DNA of 6,009 bases from positions 1 to 6,009 of the forward strand of contig CAMFZO010000095.1 in assembly GCA_946006895.1 (NCBI GenBank), given 5' to 3'. Position 1 is the first letter of the stretch. Every line of letters begins with the position of its first letter. This DNA comes from an uncultured Clostridia bacterium. GTDB lineage: Bacteria; Bacillota; Clostridia; Oscillospirales; Oscillospiraceae. The notes below the pieces were generated by a model. The model did not search any database. It saw only the letters and a program-made list of their open reading frames with translations, and had not been told where the DNA came from. Shown here in pieces: positions 1-4,314 of this stretch. Both the position numbers and the translations under genes were made by a program.

Positions 1-80
1 TGTTTTCTTTGCGGAGGAAAACCCGGCCCTTCCGCGCCACGGATAGCCGATCAAATTATTCGAATCCTTGCCGCTTGCGT
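1..80. other. Intergenic stretch, no gene recognised
   Basis: Nothing convincing is encoded here. One plus-strand frame stays open but has no start codon with a ribosome site and resembles no family I know. A weak 7-bp inverted repeat (11-17 with 29-35, one G-U pair) has no T-run behind it on either strand. Bases 59-69 (TTCGAATCCTT) are the exact reverse complement of 131-141, the T-arm of the neighbouring tRNA; this is treated as a separate finding. Confidence 0.5.
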
Positions 81-118
81 AAAAAAACAGCCGTCCCGGA
101 TGGGACGACTGTTTTTTT
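81..118 (-). terminator. Bidirectional intrinsic terminator after tRNA-Gln
   Basis: A 10-position stem (88-97 with 102-111) closes a 4-base loop and is flanked by seven A on the left and eight T on the right, so either strand gives a stem with a U-run. On the minus-strand RNA the one imperfect pair is a G-U wobble; on the plus strand it is an unpaired C/A. This favours the minus strand, where the hairpin begins directly after the tRNA 3' CCA. It probably also stops plus-strand transcription arriving from the left. Confidence 0.9.
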
Positions 119-192
119 TGGCAGCGGGTGAAGGATTCGAACCCTCACAAACGGAGTCAGAGTCCGGTGTGCTACCATTACACAAACCCGCT
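119..192 (-). tRNA. tRNA-Gln with anticodon CUG
   Basis: Read on the minus strand, this 74-base gene folds as a complete cloverleaf. The acceptor stem AGCGGGT pairs with ACCCGCT, followed by discriminator G73 and an encoded CCA. The D stem is GTGT with GCAC (one wobble) and the D loop holds GGTA. The anticodon loop CTCTGAC sits on CCGGA/TCCGT, with the outermost pair mismatched, and gives anticodon CUG, which reads CAG glutamine codons. The T arm is GAGGG, TTCGAAT, CCTTC. A-U as the first acceptor pair and G73 fit bacterial glutamine tRNAs. The gene has its own promoter upstream and an intrinsic terminator starting at its last base, so it is probably a single-gene transcript. The identity rests on the anticodon and fold; no covariance search was run. 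Confidence 0.95.
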
Positions 193-220
193 ATCTGCCT
201 TGCGCCGAAACGCATATCTA

Positions 221-248
221 ATTATATGCAGATTCTTGAAAAAGTCAA
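221..248 (-). promoter_or_regulatory. Sigma-A promoter of tRNA-Gln
   Basis: On the minus strand the -35 box TTGACT (243-248) and a perfect -10 box TATAAT (221-226) are 16 bases apart. Transcription would start near 214, giving a leader of about 20 bases before the mature tRNA. Two short inverted repeats overlap the boxes (CTTGA/TCAAG at 235-249 and GCATAT/ATATGC at 212-229). They may be chance results of the promoter words. The promoter lies in the gap after the Cys-rich gene, so the tRNA does not depend on the operon upstream. Confidence 0.85.
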
Positions 249-276
249 GCAGAAAATTGCATTTTCCGAAAATTTT

Positions 277-534
277 TCAATCCTTTCGGCGGCAAAGCTC
301 CGCCACCTCGGAAAACCGCCGGCAGATTTCATCATAGCTCTCCGGGCAATGGGGGAACAGGCAGCCGGAGCAGTCCTTGATGCCGCTTTCCGTATAGGTG
401 AAGCGGCCGCCGCATTTTTCGCCCAGGGGGTAGAGGGGACAGTAGCAGAACAGGCAGTTGAAGCTGTCCTCCTTCGCCGTCTTGTGGCAGGGGAAATATT
501 CACACTCGCGGTTTTGAAAGAAACGATAGCTCAT
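277..534 (-). CDS. Small cysteine-rich domain protein (putative metal binding)
   Basis: This 85-aa protein has 11 cysteines (residues 11, 16, 27, 30, 32, 41, 55, 58, 63, 71, 81) and two nearby histidines (17, 62). The pattern ECEYFPCH, then NCLFCYCPLYPLG, CGG, and GIKDCSGCLFPHC matches what I know as the cysteine-rich small domain family (Pfam PF04071), found in clostridia and methanogenic archaea. The paired CxxC motifs suggest a zinc or iron-sulfur site, but no function is established to my knowledge. There is no signal peptide or membrane segment, so it should be cytoplasmic. The start is well fixed: ATG at 534 overlaps the TGA of psd as ATGA, with GGAG (542-545) seven bases upstream inside psd. 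This implies translational coupling to psd and makes it the last gene of the operon. The family call is confident; the role is unknown. Confidence 0.9.
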   Translation of the reverse strand: MSYRFFQNRECEYFPCHKTAKEDSFNCLFCYCPLYPLGEKCGGRFTYTESGIKDCSGCLFPHCPESYDEICRRFSEVAELCRRKD

Positions 535-1388
535 AGCGCCGCTCCAATCCGTTCGCCCAGGCGCACCTTGGTCTCGATGCCCTGCGCACTATAATGTAAA
601 ATGTCCTCATCCATCTGAACGGCGCCCTGCTGAAGCAGCAGGATCACCGTCGAGCCGCCGTACTCGAAATAGCCCTTTTCCTCCAGCTTTTCCACGGTAC
701 CGCCGCCGGTCTTGTGGTTGACGATCTTCCCCACCAGCAGCGCTCCCACCTCCATCTGCACCACGTCGCCGAAGTGGGCTGTGTGCAGAAGGCTGTAGCA
801 CCGGGCATTGCGGCGGTAGACCTTCAGATCCGCCGCGATGGGATTGACCGTGTGCAGCACGCCGGGGATGCGGACCTCCTGCTCCCGGATGCCGCTGTCA
901 GGATAGGCGTAGCGGTGGTAATCGTCCGGCGACAGGCGGAAGATCAGACACAGGCCGCCCCGGTAGGCTTCCGCCAACGCCGCGTTGTCCAGCAGCTCCG
1001 CCGTGGTGTAGGGCACGCCCTTGACGGAAAAAACGCTGTCGTCGGCGATGGGCAGCGCCGTCAGCTTGGAGTCGGCGACGGCGGGAAGCTCAAGGTCTGC
1101 CGTTTGGTTTACATAACATTTTCTTTGCCGGGTGAAAAAGGCGTTGAAATCGTGAAATTCCTGCTCGGTGCAGTCGGAAACGTCGATCCGGTAGCGCTCC
1201 ATGAATTTTTTCACCTTGCCCCGGGAGAGAGGGGACTTCTGCCAGGCGGCGTAGAGCCGGGTGACGGGCTTGCGGCAGAGAATGGTCTTGGACAGAAAAC
1301 GTCCCGGCGCGGTGCCGTAGGCAAAACGGATGGCGCCAGCGCCCACCTCGGGCTCCTCTACCAGCGCCGTGCGGTTCCATACTTGCAT
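531..1388 (-). CDS. psd: Phosphatidylserine decarboxylase proenzyme, type 2
   Basis: This 285-aa enzyme should convert phosphatidylserine to phosphatidylethanolamine at the membrane. Family members cleave themselves at a Gly-Ser bond to form the pyruvoyl cofactor; here that site is YGGSTV with Ser246, so a long beta chain and a short alpha chain of about 40 residues are expected. Other landmarks are FNAFFTR (82-88), the triad Asp106 in VADSKL, DYHR with His158, HTVNPIA (179-185), HFGDVVQMEVGA (205-216) and the C-terminal GERIG. Length fits the family. One point is odd: the histidine expected three residues after His158 is Ala161 (codon 906-908). The start at 1388 is chosen for a strong AAGGAGGGG site (1395-1403); the open frame runs upstream to 1538, but that would overlap trmK and lacks family sequence. 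It lies 79 bases after trmK and overlaps the Cys-rich gene by 4 bases. No synthase gene (pssA) is in the window. Confidence 0.93.
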   Translation of the reverse strand: MQVWNRTALVEEPEVGAGAIRFAYGTAPGRFLSKTILCRKPVTRLYAAWQKSPLSRGKVKKFMERYRIDVSDCTEQEFHDFNAFFTRQRKCYVNQTADLELPAVADSKLTALPIADDSVFSVKGVPYTTAELLDNAALAEAYRGGLCLIFRLSPDDYHRYAYPDSGIREQEVRIPGVLHTVNPIAADLKVYRRNARCYSLLHTAHFGDVVQMEVGALLVGKIVNHKTGGGTVEKLEEKGYFEYGGSTVILLLQQGAVQMDEDILHYSAQGIETKVRLGERIGAAL

Positions 1389-1409
1389 AGAATTCCCCTC
1401 CTTGGGTAA

Positions 1410-1418
1410 ATCATACCA
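1410..1418 (-). promoter_or_regulatory. Possible internal extended -10 promoter before psd
   Basis: In the trmK-psd gap the minus strand reads TGGTATGAT, which matches an extended -10 element (TG-n-TATGAT, hexamer 1410-1415). No acceptable -35 box lies 16-18 bases upstream. Transcription would begin near 1403, right at the psd ribosome site, leaving a very short leader. It could give psd and the Cys-rich gene some expression independent of the main operon promoter, but the word may be chance. Confidence 0.3.
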
Positions 1419-1427
1419 TGTTTCTTT

Positions 1428-1460
1428 GGCGGGAAAGGGCGTTTTGCGCAGATCCCCGCC
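1428..1460 (-). repeat. Intergenic hairpin between trmK and psd
   Basis: On the minus-strand RNA, 1460-1453 (GGCGGGGA) pairs with 1435-1428 as eight base pairs including one G-U. A symmetric 3/3 internal loop follows, then an inner GCG/CGC stem (1449-1447 with 1441-1439) closes a 5-base loop. The 3' side is not followed by a T-run, so it is not a normal intrinsic terminator. It begins seven bases after the trmK stop codon and could protect or cut the mRNA between the genes. Whether it acts at all is inference. Confidence 0.45.
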
Positions 1461-1467
1461 GATTTTT

Positions 1468-2169
1468 TCACTGCGGAAGCTGCCGCTGCATTTCCCGCAC
1501 CTCGTCCAAAGCGGCGCGGTAATAGGGCAGCTTCTCACGGGCTGCCGGGTCGGAGGCTCTGCCGATGCCCTCCAGGGTCAGGGCCAGGGCCTGCCCGATA
1601 CGCTCAAGATAGCGCGGCAGGAGGCTGTCGCCGCTGTGCAGCAGCGCCGGAGAGCAATACTGCTGTCCGGGGGTCAGAGGCCGACTGCTGCCGAAGTGCG
1701 CGGTGATAATGTAATAGAGAAAGCCGCCGTCCTCCACCAGGGCTTCCCTTTCGATACCGAAGCCCTCCTCCGACAGCGCCCGCCGCAGGTCCTGCCCGGA
1801 GGATTGGGGCTGCAGGATCAGACGGAAGCGTCCGTCCCGGAGCCATGGCGCGTCCCGGAGGATCTGGGCAATCAGGTCGCCGCCCATCCCGGCGCAGACC
1901 ACGGTGTCGATCTGCTCAGGGTCCACCGCCTGCAGGCCGTCGGCGCAGGAAAAGCGCATTTTTTCCGCCACGCCGAAGCGCAGCGCGTTTTCCCTGGCCC
2001 GCTGCAGGGGCTTTTCCCGCAGGTCGCAGGCGTGGGCAAAGGCGATTTGGCCCGTTTGGAGCAGATGGATGCTCAGATAGCCGTGGTCACAGCCGATGTC
2101 GGCAATCCGCGCTCCCCGGGGCACCTGTGCGGCACAGCACAGCAGACGTTTGGAAATGGGCAGTTTCAT
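1468..2169 (-). CDS. trmK: tRNA (adenine(22)-N1)-methyltransferase, TrmK/YqfN family
   Basis: This 233-aa cytoplasmic enzyme should use S-adenosylmethionine to make m1A at position 22 in the D loop of certain tRNAs. It has a Rossmann-like class I methyltransferase domain in the N-terminal two thirds: ADIGCDHGYL (23-32) binds the cofactor, CDLREKPLQRA (48-58) is the acidic second strand, CADGL (75-79) follows, VCAGMGG (91-97) is the TrmK family signature, and LILQPQ (117-122) and LRRALSEEGF (128-137) complete the fold. The C-terminal third, from about 185, is helical, as in TrmK tRNA-binding regions. Length is normal. The start ATG at 2169 is preceded by GGAGG (2174-2178) with a short 4-base gap. 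A GTG at 2217 would add 16 residues, but those are encoded by a hairpin and look non-conserved. It is the second gene of the operon, 59 bases after the DUF1858 gene. Nothing here shows which tRNA is the substrate. Confidence 0.92.
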   Translation of the reverse strand: MKLPISKRLLCCAAQVPRGARIADIGCDHGYLSIHLLQTGQIAFAHACDLREKPLQRARENALRFGVAEKMRFSCADGLQAVDPEQIDTVVCAGMGGDLIAQILRDAPWLRDGRFRLILQPQSSGQDLRRALSEEGFGIEREALVEDGGFLYYIITAHFGSSRPLTPGQQYCSPALLHSGDSLLPRYLERIGQALALTLEGIGRASDPAAREKLPYYRAALDEVREMQRQLPQ

Positions 2170-2185
2170 AGGGCCTCCATGATTA

Positions 2186-2216
2186 TGCCCGGCACCGGCG
2201 ACACCGGTACCGGGCA
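2186..2216 (-). repeat. Strong GC-rich hairpin between the DUF1858 gene and trmK
   Basis: A 13-position stem (2186-2198 with 2204-2216) closes a 5-base loop. Twelve pairs are Watson-Crick. The thirteenth (2193/2209) is a C-A mismatch on the plus strand but a G-U wobble on the minus-strand RNA, so the fold is favoured on the strand that is transcribed. No T-run follows: the stem ends five bases before the trmK ribosome-site region. It may limit readthrough, define an RNA cleavage point or hinder loading of ribosomes on trmK; none of these is shown by the sequence alone. Confidence 0.6.
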
Positions 2217-2228
2217 CAATACGTATGT

Positions 2229-2447
2229 TTATTGGTTTTCCTCGCTGGCCTCGATGAAGCGGTTGACCTGGGCAAGGAAAGCGTCGGCGTCGACGCCGTG
2301 GACCATGCAGGCTTCCTCGACGGTCTCGCCGCGGGAGGACGGGCAGCCCAGGCAGTGCATACCGATGGCCATGAACAGCGGAGCGGTCTGGGGGGCGATG
2401 TCAAGAACGTCGCCGATGATGGTGGATTTTTCGATTTTGACGGACAT
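2229..2447 (-). CDS. DUF1858 / hybrid-cluster-associated redox disulfide protein
   Basis: This 72-aa protein is essentially one DUF1858 domain. It opens with KSTIIGDVLDIAPQTAPLF (7-25), followed by the hallmark GMHCLGCPSSRGETVEEAC (29-47) with Cys32 and Cys35 as a CxxC pair and a third cysteine at 47. Such domains occur alone or fused to hybrid-cluster or ScdA-type proteins and are thought to bind a metal cluster or act as a redox disulfide; the exact role is not known. No signal peptide or membrane helix is present. The start ATG at 2447 has an excellent AGGAGGT site (2455-2461) seven bases upstream. The frame stays open to 2519, but that extension crosses the promoter and is rejected. It is the first gene of the leftward operon, with a leader of about 24 bases. 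Confidence 0.9.
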   Translation of the reverse strand: MSVKIEKSTIIGDVLDIAPQTAPLFMAIGMHCLGCPSSRGETVEEACMVHGVDADAFLAQVNRFIEASEENQ

Positions 2448-2477
2448 GAGAGATACCTCCTGTGTATTTGTGTCCCT

Positions 2478-2506
2478 ATTATACCCAAACAATGCAGAAA
2501 AATCAA
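2478..2506 (-). promoter_or_regulatory. Sigma-A promoter of the leftward operon
   Basis: On the minus strand TTGATT (2501-2506) and a perfect TATAAT (2478-2483) are separated by exactly 17 bases, the ideal spacing. Transcription would start near 2471, 24 bases before the ATG of the DUF1858 gene. It should drive that gene, trmK, psd and the Cys-rich gene, since no intrinsic terminator is visible between them. Its -35 box lies in one arm of the palindrome at 2498-2528. Confidence 0.88.
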
Positions 2507-2528
2507 CTGTTATCGACACTTGATTTTT
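2498..2528. promoter_or_regulatory. Palindrome spanning both divergent -35 boxes (putative operator)
   Basis: AAAAATCAA (2498-2506) is the exact reverse complement of TTGATTTTT (2520-2528). Inside, on the same centre (2513), TGT (2508-2510) mirrors ACA (2516-2518), so 12 of 15 position pairs are symmetric. The -35 box of the leftward promoter is in the left arm and that of the rightward promoter in the right arm. A dimeric regulator bound here would be placed to affect both promoters. Some of the symmetry comes from the shared word TTGATT, but the extra outer AAA/TTT and inner TGT/ACA exceed that. I do not recognise the regulator. Confidence 0.5.
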
Positions 2529-2547
2529 ACGCGGCCGGTGGTATGAT
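2520..2547 (+). promoter_or_regulatory. Sigma-A promoter of the D-aminoacylase gene
   Basis: TTGATT (2520-2525) and TATGAT (2542-2547) are 16 bases apart on the plus strand. The expected start near 2554 leaves a leader of only about 15 bases and falls inside the ribosome-site region (AAGGGAAG, 2552-2559). No better promoter is visible further upstream for this strand. Confidence 0.7.
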
Positions 2548-2568
2548 GTGGAAGGGAAGTGATACGAT

Positions 2569-4155
2569 ATGTTTGATTTGCTCCTTTGCGGCGGAAAGCT
2601 CTATGACGGCGGCGGAAACGCCCCCTATACCGCCGATGTGGCCGTCCGGGACGGAAAGATCGCCGCCATCGGACAAAGCCTCGGCCCCGCTGTCCGTACC
2701 ATCGACGCGGCGGGCTTCTGCGTGACCCCGGGCTTTATCGACATCCACCGCCACGGCGACGCGGAGGTCTTTCGGCCCGGCTTCGGCAGGGCGGAGCTTC
2801 GCCAGGGCCTGACCACGATCTTAAACGGCGCCTGCGGTGTCTCTCTGGTGCCCTTCGGGCCGCGCCACCGGCAGGAGCTGCTCCACTATCTGGAGCCGAT
2901 CACGGGGCGGCTGGATCCGGCTGTTCCGACGGAATCTCTGGGGGCCTATCTGCAGGCGCTGCAAAAGGTTCGGCTGCCGCTGAACGTGGGCATGATGATG
3001 GGCGCGGGTACAATCCGTGCCGATCTGTTTGGCTATGGCGAGGCCGACCCGACGGACTACCGGGCCATCCATAGACAACTGGAGCGGGGCCTTGCCGATG
3101 GCGCTTTTGGTATCTCCCTCGGCCTGGGCTACGCACCGGAGTGCTTCTACACCACCGAGGGGCTGATCCGTGCCCTGGAGCCGCTGCGAAACGGGGCCGT
3201 GCCCATCACCGTTCATATGCGTCAGGAGGGCGACGGCGTCTGCCGCTCGGTGGAGGAGATGATCTCCGTCGCCCGTGCGCTGAACTGCCCGGTCCATATC
3301 AGCCACCTGAAGGCCATGGGCAAGCGCAACTGGCACAGCCGTATCCCCGAGGCGTTGGAGCTGATGAAAAACGCCCGCGCCGAGGGGCTGGACGTGTCCT
3401 GCGACGTCTATCTCTACGACGCCGGCTCCACCCAGCTTCTCCATCTGCTGCCGCCGGACTTTCTCAAGGGCGGTGTGGACGCCATCTGCAACCGTCTGCG
3501 GGACGAAACGCAGCGGGAACGCCTCCGCGACGCCATCGAAAACCGCCGGGATTTTGACAACATCGCCCAGATGGTGGGCTGGGAGAATATCATGCTGTCG
3601 GCGCTGAACCTGCCTGAGTACCAGTGCCTTATCGGAAAGACCGTGGCCCAGGCCGCCGGGGAGCTGAAAATGGACCCGGTGGACTGCCTGTGCCGTCTTC
3701 TGGCCGACGAGCGCTGCGCCGTCACCATGATCGACCGCATGGCCTGCGAGGACGATATCTGCACCATCCTGCGCGACGGCTATGCCTCCGTGATCTCCGA
3801 CTCCACCTATCCCTCCACCGGTCTGCCCCACCCCAGGGTGTACGGCTCCTATGTCCGTCTCATCGAGCGCTTCGTCCTGGAAAAGCAGGCGATCTGCCTG
3901 CCGGAGGCCGTGCGGAAGGCCACGTCCCTGCCCGCCGAGACCATGGGTCTTGCCGGAAAAGGCCGACTGCAGGTGGGCTTCGACGCGGACATCAACCTGT
4001 TCCGCCCGGAGAACCTCCGCGAACGGGCCACCTATCTGGACCCCCGCAGGGAATGTGAGGGCATGGACACGGTCATCGTCGGCGGGACCCCGGCCATTCT
4101 CCACGGCCAATGGACCGACGCCCGCACCGGCCGGGTGCTTGCACGACAAAAATAG
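2569..4155 (+). CDS. N-acyl-D-amino-acid deacylase (D-aminoacylase) family amidohydrolase
   Basis: This 528-aa amidohydrolase-superfamily enzyme should hydrolyse an N-acyl bond, probably on D-amino acids or related peptides; the substrate cannot be read from the sequence. A small beta domain formed by both ends (about 1-55 and 465-528) flanks a TIM-barrel. Metal-ligand candidates follow the known D-aminoacylase set: His60 and His62 (DIHRHGD), Cys89 (GACGVS, the bridging cysteine), His216 (VHMRQEG), His246 (HISHLKAMG) and Asp411 (ISDSTYP). HPRVYGSY (421-428) is a family signature. Two small departures are SDS where SDG is usual after the last ligand, and HRHGD rather than HTHDD. Cys89 fits D-aminoacylase rather than a lysine-carboxylate hydantoinase. 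No signal peptide is seen, so it is cytoplasmic. The ATG at 2569 lies nine bases after AAGGGAAG. It is probably monocistronic and diverges from the leftward operon; no convincing terminator follows. Confidence 0.88.
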   Translation: MFDLLLCGGKLYDGGGNAPYTADVAVRDGKIAAIGQSLGPAVRTIDAAGFCVTPGFIDIHRHGDAEVFRPGFGRAELRQGLTTILNGACGVSLVPFGPRHRQELLHYLEPITGRLDPAVPTESLGAYLQALQKVRLPLNVGMMMGAGTIRADLFGYGEADPTDYRAIHRQLERGLADGAFGISLGLGYAPECFYTTEGLIRALEPLRNGAVPITVHMRQEGDGVCRSVEEMISVARALNCPVHISHLKAMGKRNWHSRIPEALELMKNARAEGLDVSCDVYLYDAGSTQLLHLLPPDFLKGGVDAICNRLRDETQRERLRDAIENRRDFDNIAQMVGWENIMLSALNLPEYQCLIGKTVAQAAGELKMDPVDCLCRLLADERCAVTMIDRMACEDDICTILRDGYASVISDSTYPSTGLPHPRVYGSYVRLIERFVLEKQAICLPEAVRKATSLPAETMGLAGKGRLQVGFDADINLFRPENLRERATYLDPRRECEGMDTVIVGGTPAILHGQWTDARTGRVLARQK

Positions 4156-4205
4156 CTCCAAACCATTTGTTCACAAAAGTTTCAAATTTTGTCGAAGAAA
4201 AAATC

Positions 4206-4233
4206 TTGACTTTTGGGCAAAGGGTGTTATGAT
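4206..4233 (+). promoter_or_regulatory. Sigma-A promoter of clpB
   Basis: TTGACT (4206-4211) and TATGAT (4228-4233) are 16 bases apart. The start near 4240 places the CIRCE element at the very beginning of the transcript and leaves a leader of about 75 bases before the clpB ATG. This is a standard vegetative promoter, so heat control would come from repressor release rather than an alternative sigma factor. Confidence 0.85.
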
Positions 4234-4246
4234 GGAGAAAAAGAAA

Positions 4247-4273
4247 TTAGCACTCTCGACTTGAGAGTGCTAA
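4247..4273. promoter_or_regulatory. CIRCE element (HrcA repressor operator)
   Basis: TTAGCACTC (4247-4255), a 9-base spacer (4256-4264) and GAGTGCTAA (4265-4273) match the CIRCE consensus in every position. CIRCE binds the HrcA repressor, which depends on GroE for activity and releases DNA on heat stress. Its place just after the expected clpB transcription start is typical for repression. The hrcA gene itself is not in the window. Confidence 0.98.
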
Positions 4274-4314
4274 AATTCCATCATACAGGCAATCATGCCG
4301 GAAAGGAGCGCCCT

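Noticed and set aside
11..35. 7-bp hairpin GCGGAGG/CTTCCGC
   Set aside because: Long loop, one wobble pair and no T-run on either strand; likely chance in G+C-rich sequence.
252..266. Possible terminator of the Cys-rich gene (GAAAAT-TGC-ATTTTC)
   Set aside because: The stem is only 6 bp and almost all A-T, and the next T-run on the minus strand is ten bases further on; too weak to annotate.
100..594. 164-codon open frame on the plus strand beginning in the terminator
   Set aside because: It reads antisense through tRNA-Gln and the Cys-rich gene; the AAGEGFEPSQTESESG stretch is the well-known false translation of a tRNA complement.
1389..1538. Upstream start for psd giving a 335-aa protein
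   Set aside because: The extension overlaps the end of trmK, has no ribosome site, and a strong AAGGAGGGG site sits before the ATG at 1388.
2170..2217. GTG start at 2217 adding 16 residues to TrmK
   Set aside because: The added residues are encoded by the hairpin, no ribosome site precedes them, and TrmK proteins normally begin close to the ATG at 2169.
1330..2523. 397-codon plus-strand open frame
   Set aside because: It runs antisense through psd, trmK and the DUF1858 gene and ignores their ribosome sites; no recognisable domain.
2501..2525. FNR/CRP-type or Rex-type operator
   Set aside because: FNR sites read TTGAT-N4-ATCAA; here the halves are in the opposite order with a 13-base gap, and the Rex consensus does not match.
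2821..4161. 446-codon minus-strand open frame
   Set aside because: It lies antisense to the D-aminoacylase gene, whose conserved metal motifs prove the plus frame; high G+C explains the long open shadow.
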